Below are positions 33,643 through 46,360 of a stretch of DNA of 64,000 nt, piece by piece (position 1 is the first letter of the stretch; every line of letters begins with the position of its first letter). Source of the DNA: Ancistrus triradiatus (taxonomy: Eukaryota; Chordata; Actinopteri; Siluriformes; Loricariidae); assembly GCA_025084515.1 (NCBI GenBank), contig JAJAGP010001664.1, forward strand, positions 62,001-126,000. Reading direction: 5' to 3'. A program made the translations under genes and the position numbers. Below the pieces are notes generated by a model that ran no database searches, had not been told where the DNA came from, and was given only the letters and a program-made list of their open reading frames with translations.

Positions 33643-34371
33643 ATCATTAATAATAGTTATTAGTAATAATATTCTAAAATTAAATAAACACAAATCTAAA
33701 ATATGATAAAATATAACATATATACACTATAATAAATTAAAGAGAATACTATATTATGAAGAGTACAATTTAATCGAGAATATAAAACTATAGAATACAG
33801 GACAGTTTACATAGGTACATTACATTTAATGTTTTAAAAAATTATTTAGGAAGTGTTTTTCATCGTGGCTTTAAACCTGATAAAACTTTATTGATGCCCT
33901 GGTTGGTGTCACATGATGAGGACTGCTACAACTCGATAGACTCTAGCGAGGTGGAACATCCAGAAACATACAACTGGAACTCGTACAAACGCAATCTGGA
34001 CTTCTAGGGTTCCTTTTAAGGTATCGTGAACCACCGTAACATGCGGTGCCAGAGTGGTTCATTCTGGACCGTATCCTTTGTATGGTATTGGAGTTGGGTT
34101 CGTTTCCTGACAACATAACCACACCGATGTTTTTCTGAATATTCTGATCCTAAGTGTCAGCGCTCTTTGGGGTTTGGGCTGGGCCAGTCGTTTGCTGGGG
34201 ATGACCAGCCTCCCCTTCCTTAAACACACCCACTATTGTCTGCATGAGATGTTCGACCCGGCCGGAAGTGAGGATGGTGACGCCAGCGTTAAATCTTTAT
34301 AATCAAGCTGCTCTTTAATAATGTTCATATTATTAATATCATGTTATATAGAGATCGGTGTAGATTCGTAC

Positions 34372-34499
34372 CTTCAGTGCCATTTGGTGTCATGGAATTG
34401 TTGTTAATGTGCGAGTTGTCGAGGTTTGGGCCGTTCGGAGATTCACTGCTACCACTGACACGACTGTGAGGACTGGCTAGATCCTGCATTTCCATAGAC
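34372..34499 (-). CDS. eya1: eya1 coding exon 1 (start codon)
   Basis: The acceptor TTCGGTTGCAG precedes GTCT and then ATG at 34495. The exon encodes MEMQDLASPHSR, SGSSESPNGP, NSHINNNSMTPNGTE and ends in phase 1 at GAAG|GTACGA. This start matches the usual short EYA1 N terminus. The reading frame stays open back through the acceptor, but those upstream codons are intron. Residues 1-41 are the poorly structured N-terminal segment before the transactivation region. No indel is present. Alternative upstream starts, known for EYA genes, are not visible here. Confidence 0.95.
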
Positions 34500-35969
34500 C
34501 TGCAACCGAAACACACAACACATATCAGTATTACCACAAACACACAATACATAACAATGTAACACAGCAGAGATGTCCACAAACAGAGATGATTTAATTA
34601 TCATGATTATTCAAATTCCTTGTTATGTTATTAATAAATTATACAAAGTAGTTGTTCATTATTTTCATTTCTTGAAAATGTCTTTCTTTATGTTTGTTTG
34701 CCTTCATTTTTATTGTATTATTTAATATTCTTAATGTTCATTAATGTTAATGTACATTAATGAAAATTTACTAGTTACTTTTTACTAATTTACTAGTTAT
34801 ATATTTTATCTAGTAATTTACAGCAATATATTTTATTTTATGTATATTTATTGTTTAAATTTACACACAAATATAATATTTGTTTATTATATGTATATTA
34901 TATATTTTTGTTATTAATTACAATATGTATACATTATGTAATTATAATATGTAATTTATATTTGTTTGATTAACATTTAAAACATTGCTTATTTCTTATT
35001 GTTTTATTTTCTGTTTTACTAATTTAAAACTTAGTTTATTTTTTAGTTACTTTTCAATAGTGCATTTTTACATTTTACATTTACATTTTGGTATTTTAAG
35101 CATAGTATGAGTAAGAGTATTTGAATTTTTATTCTTTTTTTTAGTTTATAAAATTTTTTTGGTCAAATTTATGTTCATTTACTGATATTATATAAGTTAT
35201 CCTTTAGTTTTTTGAAACGTCTTTTTATAGTATTAATGTTTTTACTATTTTAAATTTTGAATCTTGACATATACTGGATGCAGTTTTTTTTTCACTTTTT
35301 GAATCCACTTTCATTTGTGATACTTTAATTTTTTTTTTTTTAGTTCTTATTTACCGAGTTCTTTAGTTCTTATTTAATTGTCAATAATAATCCCAAAGTA
35401 AATGCTGATACATTAAAATACTTGTACCTGTTCCAGTTCGGCTTATTAAAGAATCACTTTTTTTTTTTTTTTTTGGTGTAACATTACCGCAGTCCCTCCT
35501 GGGATAAAACCAGTCTCTGACCCTCTGGAGGTGCAGCAGCTGATATTTGACACAGATTTAACATTTAATGAGACTGCTGACGATGGACTGACTCACTTTA
35601 ATCATTAATAATTCACACGCGGCACAAATTCTGATGCAGTCGACTCACAGATTCTGTTCATAACTGAGGAATGGGAATTAAAACCGAGTTCCATTTCTAT
35701 TGTTTTCCTTTTGCTGGTGGAGCTACAGAAATCATTTGTATCAGCTCCATCACATAGAGGCGTGTATGTGTGGTGTGTGTGGTGTATACACACGTTGTAT
35801 ACACAGAGACAGCAGAGCAGCAAAACTCAAACACTGTTTCATCTGTGTTTGTCCTTTCTAAAAGCATTATTGTTCTAACGAGGTTAAAGAACAATTACCA
35901 GATCCGGCCAATCAGATAACTCGATCTGACTGAAGCTTTCAACAACATTCAGAGTTATGAATTATTAAC

Positions 35970-36009
<40 letters not shown>

Positions 36010-36462
36010 TAAAGGAAGTCTGCAAAGAAAAAGCTGAGTTTATCCGAGACGGTCTGATTATTAATGCTGTGATTAAACTGAACATAGGAGCAAATAAATA
36101 AAAATAAATTTGATATAATGGTTCTGAAACGGCTCTGATGTATCACAGATGGATCAGTCAGAACTGAATCGATCACTCTCGGTAAATACTGAGTGAAGAC
36201 TGTAGTAGGGACTCATGGTATTGATTACATATTGGTCATACTCTACAGATAAGTAGAAACAAGTCATCAGAGTCAGTTATGATTCAGTAGCAACTTTGTA
36301 GGGACTCAGTCCTGACTCTGATGACTTTTTATCTGTAGAGTATGACCCTAGTTCAGTCAGCACCTTTGGGTTTTGGCAGCCACAAATCTCACAGAAGGAT
36401 GTGACGTAAACTTTAACTTCTCCACAAAAGTGTACGATAGCCATTTCATGACCTTTAATTCC

Positions 36463-36735
36463 AGGGGTTGCCAGATCCCGCAAGGAAAAAAAACCCCACA
36501 CAGGTCAATGGAAAAAGAGCCCAACTAAATCCAAGGACCTGGCACCCGTGGCAGTTAGGTCTATGAGCATGCGCAGACTGAGAGAACCGATTATAATCAG
36601 GTAATGGGTATATGTGCTCTGGTTATTAGGGTAAAACCCAGCTCTGATTTCTAGATCGGAGTACGGTGTGACCACTTGAATAATCGCAGAAACCGACTAT
36701 GATCAGATTATCAAGTGCATGTAAACGCAATCATT
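36463..36735. repeat. GTTGCCAGATC repeat family, copy 3
   Basis: GGGGTTGCCAGATCCCGC, GGTCAATGGAAAAAGAGCCC and GGACCTGGCA form the core. It is followed by ATCAGGTAATGG and AAGTGCATGTAAACGCAA, as in the copy at 47.44 kb. Confidence 0.55.
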
Positions 36736-37989
36736 GTCTTTTTAGTGTATTTATAACTAAAAAGTGACTCAGTAATGGCTCAGTATTTATTATTTAAGGG
36801 TTTTTATTAGTGTAGGTTAACTGCAGCCAAGTAAATACATTTACAATAAAGACAAAAATGATGAAAGATTAAGAGACAGTTAATGTGTAAATAAATCAGC
36901 TTCTAAAGCTTCTTGAAAGCGGCTAAATATTTTTTCTCTTTAGATAGATCTAGCTTTGGTTCTCTTTCCTTTTGTCAGCATTAAAAAAGTAGTTTCTAGT
37001 TGACAAAAAAAAAAAAAGTTAATGCATTGCAGTTTTAATCTTAAATGAGCCTTAAACGGGATTATTACTTTATCTCTTTAACTTCTTTTAATATGAAATA
37101 TTCTTAAATAATAGGTAACTAATAAAAAAAAAGTGCAGAAGATTACAAGGGAAAACATTCATGTAATTTATACACAGGATTGGATTGGTGTGTCACTTAT
37201 TGCAATAGATTAAGCAACAAACAAACTACAGAAGATGGTAAAGTTAAAATCCTAATCAGCTTTTAAATGGAATCATTATATCAGGATGGTGTTATACACA
37301 TTCTGTATGTCCTGTCTGTCTCTCTACCTCAAAAAGGTTTGATAAGAAAGGGTGAATAATAAAGCAAGCAGCAGGTTAAGAACAGAAAATGCTCAATTTT
37401 AGGGTAAAATTTTGTCATTAAAGATGTCGTAAAATTTTTGTCAGCTTTCTAAAGTCTTAAACAATAACAATTTTAACCCTTTCGCAACATCTCCTGCACT
37501 TCCTCTATCTTACCTGAGTCTGGACCTGATCAAGCCTTTTATCGGTTGCCGGTTTTTGTTTGTTTGTTAGTTTTTTTTTGTTTTTTTTTTTGGTTTCCAC
37601 CTGCGACCCGAAACAAAGTTGTTCTTTGTTATTTTAGCCCGGTTGTCCAGACTCATCTGTGACACAATAGAGTTTGTCTGAGAAAACATTATTGTTATTT
37701 GTGAGAGAGAGAGAGGAGAGAGAGAGGAACAGAGGAACAGAGGATCACTTGTCTACGTTTTTTTCATCCTGCAGGTTCTCTTCCTCCTGAGAAACGAATG
37801 AAGGGGAAGGTGATTTTCATCATTGAACTACGACAGCTGCAAACTGGATTTAGTTCCTCCCCCAATCAACATGCGAAAGCCTCTTAGCCAAGGTAAGCAG
37901 GAAAGGGGGGGGGGGGGGGTTGGCGAGAGAGACAGGCAGAGAGAGAAAAAAAAAAAATGAGAGAGAGCAAGAGGGAGAGAGAGAGGATG

Positions 37990-38345
37990 GGAACTTGTTG
38001 AACAGAAGCTAGTGGAGCGCGACTGCCCGAGCATCTTCGCCGTATCTTTCATCTACAGTTGACACTATCTGAAATTTATCTGCAGGCACAATGACAGGTC
38101 CTAATGACCCTCTGCCTGGGGCAGGAACGGGGGAACGGGGGACCGAGGGGGGAGGGGGGGGGGACCAGAGAATGAGAGACAGAGAGCACATTAGGGCTCG
38201 GGCACCGAGTGCAAATTAGGAACGAGAACGGCGAGAACATATGGAGCCACATATGGTTCTTATGACACGACAAAATGCCCCCGTTACCCCCCTGCAGTTG
38301 GCAGGAACATTCTGTCACCCGCTTTCTGCCCCTTCCTACCACCCT
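37990..38345. promoter_or_regulatory. GC-balanced unique block, candidate conserved element
   Basis: A unique stretch with CACATATGG twice, ACAATGACAGG and TAATGACC, interrupted by a G-rich run. It is flanked by simple GA-rich DNA. Regulatory function is inference from appearance and location upstream of eya1 exon 1. Confidence 0.2.
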
Positions 38346-38990
38346 CTAACTTTACAAGTCCGTACTGATACTGAAAAGGATAGAAGTCCTGTCCTTGCAT
38401 TCCCTTAACTCAGGCTGTTAAGTCACAATGTGAAAAATCAAACACTGAAGCTGATAAAAGTCTTCTAAGGCTCACCTGTCTACCTGACCTCAGCCGGGGA
38501 AGCTCGGGCATGGCTTTACTCTTTCCAAAGGGTCCAGACCAGACACTGGGCATCATTTCAAAACGTTATAGCGCTTATTTAAGCACTCATTCTTTGTTTG
38601 GATTGTTTTATGCTTCGCTAAGCTTGTTCTCAGTTTAGGCGTGCGCTAATGCTCAGGTTGCACCTTTTTATTTATTTCAAAAAGTTCCTATACGATATTT
38701 ACTCACGCTGTGTAATTGGGGAACTTTATGCAAATGCAAATAGAGGGAAAAGTAAAAAAACAAAACTATAATAACTACTATAATAATGTTAAAAGATCAT
38801 GTTAGTATTTGATTTTGGGAGTTTGGGAATCAGAAATGTTCAGGTTGCATCATTTTATTTATTTAGAAACGTAGTTGGTATCAGTTCAGGCATAATATTT
38901 ATTGACAATGCATAATTAGGATGTGTTAACAGTGGGTTAAAAAAGAGCTAGGAATTTAAAAACATTTTTTTTACATTTTTATAATTGGCT

Positions 38991-39024
<34 letters not shown>

Positions 39025-40078
39025 TTTTTTTTTCATCCAGATTGTAAATTAGTTATATGTTTAATCCCATTTCCCCTCAGGGATTAATAAATTGCTATTT
39101 TATCTTATTTTTTTTATTTTGTGACCTTTAAATAAATTCTTGTTCACCTTTTATTACAATGTAATTATCATATTATTATTAATATTATTCAGTCCTACCC
39201 TGGAGCATCGTCATGTTGCATTCGTTCTTATATTATGCTCTAATCTCAATAGAATTACTATTTGATCTTTATAAATAATTAAAACCAGAGCTAAATTTAT
39301 AATATTAAAGTGTAATAATGTAAAAAGGTGTGTATTTTGTTAGTTTGGATAATCAGAAATGTTCAGGTTGCACTTTTTTATTTATTTATTATTTATTAAT
39401 GTTATTTATTATTCACACTTACATGTAAATATAAAATATAATCCTGGTCTAAAGCATCATTGTGTTGCTTTTATTTTTATTTTACATTCTAACATGAGTT
39501 TAGCTACAGTATTATCCCATGCTACTTATTTAGGAATCATTCTACGAGTACCATTAGAGCAAGAAGTGATACAATTATATTATTAATTAATTAATTAATT
39601 AATTAATTAATTAGTTATTGTGAAAGTTTTATTTAATAGACTAAAGCAGACTAAAATTATGTTAAATATATTATTGTTTTTTTAAGTGACATTAGACTCA
39701 TATAGACGAATATAACACAAAATGTTTATATAATATTAAAATATAAAAAAAGAATAATATTATTTTTTACAACAAGAAGAGATTCCAGATTAACTACGTT
39801 TAATTAATCAGTTTCATTATAGATAAATATATAAGTCTGATCTAAATATTTAAGTCTGATCTGACATAAGCAAAAATATGTTCATTATTATTACAAGATG
39901 AGTAAAAAAAAAACAGAAGGTCAATGCTTTGAAGTTCAGATTTGAATCAAAGCTGAACGGCGCCTCCTTTGATGGAACAAAGCAGAGTGTCGTAAAAAAA
40001 ATAAATAAATAAAAGCCAAGTGCGCGTCACTCAGCGCTGTTTGCTCTTTTTTGTCTCGCTTCACTTGTTTCCATGCAT

Positions 40079-40113
<35 letters not shown>

Positions 40114-40385
40114 ATATCAGACGTATGCTGGTTAATAGAGGATGATGAATGGCGATAAATCTGTCCTTTTTTAAAATTATTTTGTAGTACACAAATAAAT
40201 CATTTTAAAGAGTTAAGTTCATATTTTATTAAAATGTATCATTTGTTTTTTTTTATTTGCTATTATTATTATGGTATTAGTGTTAAATTAAATATATTTA
40301 TTTTAGTTTATTTTTATGTACTTATGTCTAGTAAAATGCCAGTTGACTTCATTAATGTTTTATTAAAATTGAAATAATTAGAAAT

Positions 40386-40387
<2 letters not shown>

Positions 40388-40445
<58 letters not shown>
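40388..40445. repeat. (TA)29 microsatellite
   Basis: A long uninterrupted TA run in AT-rich DNA. Confidence 0.97.
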
Positions 40446-40446
<1 letters not shown>

Positions 40447-42759
40447 TGTATACAGAATTATGAGTCTTTATATTGTTGTTATAATATTATAAAATATTAA
40501 AACTGATAAAATAAATCAATAATATCGGTCCGATTTAGCTTAGGGATTGAGTTAAAAAAATATAGAAAACAATAAAATACTGAACAAATATATCTACTAA
40601 CATGTGACTATGGCAAAGAAAGAAAAAAAAAAACATTATTTTTGCATCTTGTTGCGTGTCCTGCTGATTTCGTTACCCTTTCACAGCACTTCAATCCAAA
40701 TAACTTTCAGGCGTCTAATCCCCACGTAAGAAGGTCAGCTGAAGCCGCACGCCTGTCCGCCATCCGCCACCCAAAAAAAAAAAAAAAAAAAACATGCAAA
40801 GAATGTATGCATGGACAAAATTGGATGCAGATGTGACATGAAGTTGCACCGCTGCACTTGTCTGTGAGGGACAGAGGTTCTCGGCCAATCCCTGATCAGC
40901 GCTTAATGCTTTACCAACAACAGCGTTTGTTACGCCGAACGATCAGATATGAGATCCCACGCCTTTAACTAATGATAATCCAAAAATAGCAGGTAGTCAC
41001 TGTACAGGATACAATATCTTTGTTTATTTACTTATCCAGTGACCATTTTATCCTGATCAGAGTCAAACACCCAAAAACAAACACTTTTACCTTATAAACT
41101 AAATATATGGTGTTGCAAATCTGTTGATCAAGTATAGAAATAAAAACAATAAAATGTTCTTTTAGCATTACCTTTAATCATTGTTAAACTTTTTTCAGCA
41201 TTTAAGATTAAAAAGTCTGGGCATGTTCCTGCTACATTTATATTTCTGTGGTTTTATGACGGTGATGGACTGTGGACCGGCAGGTGTTCAAATTCTACTG
41301 CTGTCACTGTCCAGCAACTGCTTGGAAAGTTAGAATGAAATTTCTAAAAGGAATCATAAATGGAGAAAAAAATATTTGTATTATACATTAATCTGATTGT
41401 GTATCATTTAAAAATATTATATATTTTATTAAATGTACATGGTTTATTAAAGAAACAGTAAAATAACAGTAATAATTAATGTACTATTTTTATATTTTAT
41501 CAGAAATATGGGAAAATAATCAGTATTAAAAAAACATCTGAATATACACCTAAAGTCATCTGATTTTTTATTTTTTTTTCAAATATATAAAAATATTTTT
41601 TATTACAACTACACACAAATAATTTTAAATTATTTTAATCAATTACTACGGTGATAACGTTATATCCTAAATACAGATACACACACAAAAAAAGTATCAA
41701 CAAAAATAATGATAAATAATAAATCTTTATAAATAATAAATTGTACTGAAAGTGTTTTTACAGTGGTATAAAAATTGAAACATTTTTTAGATTTTTTCAC
41801 TATTACTGAAAATATATATTTACATGTATTACTAATTATTGGCTTGTGTTTATGTTTTATTACAAAGAATGTTAACAATAGTAATAATAATATGATCATT
41901 ACATTGTAATAAAAGGTGACTAAGGATCCACCACAAAAACCGGTCACAAAATAATTTAAAAAAGATAAAACAGCAATTTATTCATCCCTCATTGGAAATT
42001 AAATGAAATATATAATTATTTTTTGCATTTTTTTACATATTGCAATATAATGAAAGAAGTTAGAAAATGGTGAAAAATAATTGCAAAATATTTGTATTAA
42101 ATTTCTGGCTGTTATACGGTTTATTGGAAACATTTTCTTTTTTAATGAAGAATTGATTAAAAAAAAAATTAACAAGTGAACTATAATCTGTGATATAATA
42201 GTAGTTTAAATAATAATAATTATTGTAATTATTTGCCTATATAATGTGAAATAAGGAGCCGTAGTCCACAGTACATACAGGTAAAACGGAGCATTATGGG
42301 ATGGCAGGGCGTGATGTGGCGTGGCCTTTGTGAGGTTTTTTTTTGAGGAACAGGTGATTAAAACGTTAATTCCTGTCAGATGCGGTCGCTGCTGCAATTT
42401 GTCTCTCTCATTTTTGTTCGATCTGACGTGCAGTTCACTTTCAATCTGCTAATAACGTGCACTTCGGGCCTCCAAATCACTTCCAGAAGGACGATTCGGC
42501 CAAAACGTACACTTCAGTCCTCGCTCCCTACCGCAGCACGAAGAGGAAAAGCCCTCGAAAAAAATAAACAAACAAAAAAAAGGTTTTGGAGAGGTGCCTA
42601 TATCTTATGCTTACAATTTTAAAAACTACGAGTAAAAAGTGTGTTGTTTAGGGACTTAGAGGGTTTACTTACTTTTTCACATACTCATAATCCTTATGTG
42701 TGTTTTTGTGTTTCTGTATAAACTCACCCAGAAGTTTATAATTAATGCAAATTGTCCTG

Positions 42760-42914
42760 AACTAATTAGAGTCTGGAAAATAATTTGCATAAGTCATGAA
42801 TAATTAATGATTGCCTGTAGAGCGCTAACAGAAAACACACCGCTGTATTTAGTAAACACACTGCAGCCGAGTGTGTGTCATAATCAGCATCAATTAACGC
42901 CGTGCGCCTTTCAG

Positions 42915-42949
<35 letters not shown>

Positions 42950-43130
42950 GCTCGGCCTTCGGTAAACAGAGGGTGCAGATCAGGCGGCGGCGTGACGCTC
43001 GACTGCTTATAAAAGCCTAAGTCACGCGTTATTAAAAACAAACAAGGCGAGTCCACATTAAAGAGAGATCGTTAAGAGGTAATTAATTACCTAATTGATC
43101 AGGCTGTGATTCATAAAGTGCAGCTGCATT
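42760..43130. promoter_or_regulatory. candidate conserved element near the proposed eya1 promoter
   Basis: Dense homeodomain and POU-like cores (AATTTGCATAAG, GAATAATTAATG, GGTAATTAATTACC) occur in a unique block broken only by a (CA) run at 42922-42949. The palindrome GGTAATTAATTACC at 43079-43092 is a paired homeodomain-type site. It lies about 1.4 kb downstream of the candidate first exon on the gene strand. Confidence 0.35.
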
Positions 43131-44423
43131 CCCCCTGGATACGGACTTGATCCTCAAGAGGGACTGGGCTGTTTTTGTTTATTTATCTGTTGTATTTTAT
43201 TGGATTTGTCTTGAGAAAAGGGTGCAACAAAATAGTTTTAGTTCAACAAGGTTTTGTGGAAATAATTACTATTTCGTATATATACTAAAACACAGAGGGT
43301 TTTTTTGTTTTCAATTTTTTTATTTTTTTTTTTTAAAGAAAAAGATGTCAGCTTTCCTCAAAGGTTTTGAAGTTCAAAGTTTGTTGAAATAAATACAAAC
43401 AAAAACCTGTAATTAAAATATTTTAATGCGTTTTTATTCAGTTCAGAAACTAAAGGGATTTAAAAATAAATAAATTAACATCATATTCACATTTACATTA
43501 TTTACATATTCATATTTAAATGAACATCAACAGTCATATTTACTGTTTCATTTATTTATTTCCCTCCCTCCCATTTTATTTTTTTATTATTATTTTTGTT
43601 TTTTTCTGTCCTGCCTGATAGAGAGCCTGATTCTCGCATTAGTCGGAGCCAAAACACATCGGCTTTGTTTCTTAAATTATAACCTTGTATTTTTTTAAAT
43701 GTACTTTTTTATGACTTACTTTAATGAGATTATATACCATACTATTATCATGCTTATCTTGTTTGTTTTTTGTCTTAAACTTATAAAATCAATCCAAATC
43801 AGGTCAATAACAAAAAATAAAACAATATGCTTATTAAGAGTTCATTTAATACATTTTTTATTTGTATATCTTTTTTTTCTTTGCATCCTGAATGCATGAG
43901 TCTGTTTTTGTTTTTTATGTGTTTACATTTTGTAAAGTTTTGAGGTTCCGGTGAATTTTTGTCTATTTGTGACAAATAAGAAAAACTAAGTATAAAAAAT
44001 ATATAAAAAAGGAAAATATAGCAGCATATACAGTACATTTAGTATTTTTCTTTTGCTATTTTATCTTTTAATTAATTTTATTGGTTTACTTTGCAACATA
44101 GTAGCTGCTTTTAATATTGATTAAAATGTAAATATTTTTTGTTATTAAAATATTTCATTTTGATTAGTTAAATAAGTTCAATGTATTTAGTTTTTTTATT
44201 TAAATATAATATAAAACCTTTGCTGTAAACCGTAACCGTTTACAGTAAATTTTAAACAATATGAACAAAAAATGCAGCTTTGAAAGGTCAAAGTCTAGTC
44301 ACATTTTTGCAAAATCCTGTTGTTATTGGATTGGCATTTTTCTTAAATAAAAAAGAAAGAACGAAATATTTGAAATAAAGAGTCCCCGGAGCTGCGCGTA
44401 AATGAAATAAAATCAGTACTCAC

Positions 44424-44830
44424 TACAGGTTTGGATGAATCCTGGCAGTTTTTATCCCTCTTTTTTGTTCTTCCGTTCCCCGAGCAAGTTAAGCAAGAAT
44501 GAAGACACAATCTCAGATTTCAAAAAAAAAAAAAGAAAGAAAAAAAAAAAACAGTGCCAAAAATTCAGGAGCGATTCAACGGCAGGTTTGGAGACTTTTC
44601 CATTTTTCATTTTAAGCCTGAAAAAGCCATGACGTCCCCATGTGGATCTCGAGAGACTGAGCGACTCAGAGTGTGTGCGCGAGCGTGAGAATGCGTGTGC
44701 GCGCGTGCGTGTGTGTGCAAGAGTGTGTGCGAGTGTATGAGTGTACGAGAGCCGACTGAGTCCTGCTGGAGGCTAACTGCAGTCTGACTGTGTGTACGGA
44801 GAGAGAGAGAGAGAGAGAGGGAGGGAGGGA
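44424..44830 (-). other. eya1: candidate noncoding first exon of eya1
   Basis: A strong donor, GTA|GTGAGTACTG on the minus strand, ends a stretch that is pyrimidine-rich at first and then more balanced. The only ATG-led frame across it is low in complexity. Spliced to the acceptor at 34500 it would give a 5' UTR entering only four bases before the eya1 start codon. The intron between would be about 9.9 kb. The donor is visible; exon status, length and linkage to eya1 are inference. Confidence 0.35.
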
Positions 44831-44870
44831 GAGGAGGAGTGGTAAAGGGAGGGAGGGTTTTAAAACAGCA
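44831..44870 (-). promoter_or_regulatory. eya1: candidate eya1 promoter core (TATA-like TTTTAAAA)
   Basis: On the minus strand a TTTTAAAA box (44857-44864) is followed by a C/T-rich stretch and then by the proposed first exon. The placement rests only on the box and on a good splice donor about 400 bases downstream; no initiator can be assigned. The true start could be elsewhere or dispersed. Confidence 0.25.
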
Positions 44871-46178
44871 GAAAATTGCCCACACACACACACACACACA
44901 CACACACGCATACGCATACACACAGGAAGGCTTTAGGACGTAGGGAGGAGGCACTTGGGATTTTTCTTCACACCACTCCTCCATATGTCACTCACTCTCT
45001 CTCCTACAGATTTTATCACTCCTCCTAAAAAGTGACCACCCCTCGCCCCACACGGGGTCTACACTTTTGCCTCGTCTTTTTTTTGTTTTGTTTTTGCTTC
45101 TTTCTTTTCCACCTGTGGGATCTACCCTCAGATTACTGATAAAGAGCTGGTCGATTTATCGGAAACGCCCCACAATCTGATCAATCTAAAATAGTTTAAT
45201 AATTCGCTTTAGTACTTTATTAGTGTAACTTCTTATCTTTTCTTTTTCTTACTACTTCTGTCTGTCTTTACACCCTTCCTTTTTTCATTCTTTCTTCTAT
45301 AGTTGAATTACTCAGCGACTGCTATTAAATTATTTTTATTCATTTTTCTTTATTTATTCATTATTTCATTCTTGTTTTTGCCTTTTTGTTCTTTTTTTTA
45401 TTATATTCTCTTTCCTTATTTCTTTTTCTTTTCTTAACATTTTCTTGACCCAAAAGAGGATCCTTATTGTCTTTTAGAATTCATTCATTTTCTCTTTCTA
45501 TTCTTTTTCTTTCTTGCGTTTATTCTAACTTTCTTGATTTATTAATTTCCTGTTTTCTCTGTCTTTACTTCTTTCTTTCTTTTCTTAACATTTTTTAATC
45601 AAAAAGAGCATCCTTATCTTTTAAAATTCATTATTTTTCCTCATTTTATTACTTTTTCTTTAGCCTTCTTGTTTTCTCTCTTCCGTCTCATTCTAACTTT
45701 CTTGATTTATTCGTTTTCTAATTTCTCTTTCCTTATTTATTTTTTTTTGACATTTTTAACCAAAAAGAGGGTCCTTATTATCTTTTAAATTCTTTCTTTC
45801 TGTCTTCCTTCTTTTTATTCTAACTTTGATTTATTTATTTCCAAATTTCTTCATCCTTATTTTCTTCCTTTCTTTTTTCCATTTTTCCTTCATTTTTTCT
45901 TTATTTCCTGCCATCCATCTTTACTGCTTCCTATTACCACTTTAATTAATTGATCAGTATTATATTACATTATTAGTTCTTTCTTTTTCTTTCTATCTCT
46001 TTATATTGTATGTTTTTTCTGTACTCCTATTAATTCCTGTTTTCTTTTTTACAAATTTTTATTTTTATTTATTCCATTATTTATAGTCCTTATTAAATAT
46101 ATTTGTTCATTTTCATTCTTTTCTCTTCCTTTATTTAATCATCTGAATTATTATTTATTTTTGAATGTATTTTTCCTT
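44871..46178. other. upstream flank: CA run and long pyrimidine-rich tract
   Basis: A (CA) run at 44881-44907 borders the candidate promoter. From about 45.05 to 46.18 kb the plus strand is strongly T/C-rich, with TTTCTTTC and TTATTTATT words and repeats of AAAAGAGNNTCCTTAT near 45.46, 45.60 and 45.76 kb. No gene is present. Confidence 0.7.
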
Positions 46179-46360
46179 TTACATTTACAGCATTTAGCAG
46201 ACGCCCTTATCCAGAGCGACTTACAACTGATACAGTTGTAATCCAAGCAATTGTGGGTTAAGGGTCTTGCTCAAGGACCCAAGAGTTAAGGGTCTTGCTC
46301 AAGCTTGGCAGAGGTGGGATTTGAACCCTGGACCTTAACCACTGGGCTACCACAGTCCTT
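46179..46360 (-). mobile_element. tRNA-derived SINE, near full length
   Basis: On the minus strand: A-box-like TAGCCCAGTGG, B-box GGTTCAAATCC, then CTTGAGCAAGACCCTTAAC twice, and the tail GTCGCTCTGGATAAGGGCG with GCTAAATGCTGTAAATG. The repeated GAGCAAGACCCTTAA phrase is a small internal tandem duplication. It is a Pol III-type retroposon, not a tRNA gene. Confidence 0.85.

Larger units (their letters stand above)
27267..34371 (-). other. eya1 intron 1 of the coding region
   Basis: Begins with a (TAA) run at 27448-27502 and unique DNA to about 28.54 kb. The nested transposon block follows (28.54-32.51 kb). After it come an A/C-rich low-complexity stretch near 33.0 kb, a SINE-like head (33.40-33.49 kb), a repeat-family copy (33.50-33.64 kb), AT-rich DNA and unique DNA up to exon 1. 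Confidence 0.7.
34500..44423 (-). other. presumed intron between 5' UTR exon and coding exon 1
   Basis: AT-rich DNA (34.6-35.5 kb), a (TAA) run at 35969-36008, a GTTGCCAGATC-family element (36.46-36.73 kb), a G/A-rich block with poly-G at 37.9 kb, AT-rich DNA (38.6-40.6 kb) with TTA, AATT, CA and (TA) runs, a TA run at 40388-40445, and a GC-balanced block before 43.13 kb. No coding exon is seen. Confidence 0.5.
6909..44830 (-). other. eya1: eya1 gene, 5' part (about ten coding exons plus proposed 5' UTR exon)
   Basis: Minus-strand gene for the Eyes absent 1 protein. EYA proteins bind Six homeodomain factors as transcriptional co-activators and carry a C-terminal HAD-type tyrosine phosphatase domain; EYA1 acts in ear, kidney and branchial-arch development. 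Ten exons join with matching phase and GT/AG borders. The peptide pieces, in order, are MEMQDLASPHSR, VKTEPMSSSD, SPRQTHQFSPQIYPS, RPYPHILPTPSS, SGFLSYSSGFTTPQ, SLTNSTGFN, GQYAQYYNSSPY, SPSTPLKDSE, IIVFHSL and MEEMIFNLADTHLFFNDLE. EYA1 rather than EYA4 is indicated by SGSSESP, NSHINNNSMTPNGTE and GSYAN-RYGR. The exons that follow NDLE are not in the window. The 5' boundary is inferred. Confidence 0.95.

Noticed and set aside
6909..34499. Assigning the gene to eya4 instead of eya1
   Set aside because: The N-terminal SGSSESPNGP and NSHINNNSMTPNGTE, and the YAN-RYGR wording, fit EYA1; EYA4 differs at these places.
44607..44984. A 125-codon minus-strand frame with runs of Val-Cys and His-Thr
   Set aside because: Made by CA and GA simple repeats in the proposed 5' UTR and promoter; low complexity only.
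46179..46360. Possible tRNA gene from A- and B-box motifs
   Set aside because: No cloverleaf arms; the sequence continues into a SINE tail shared with 59.9 kb.
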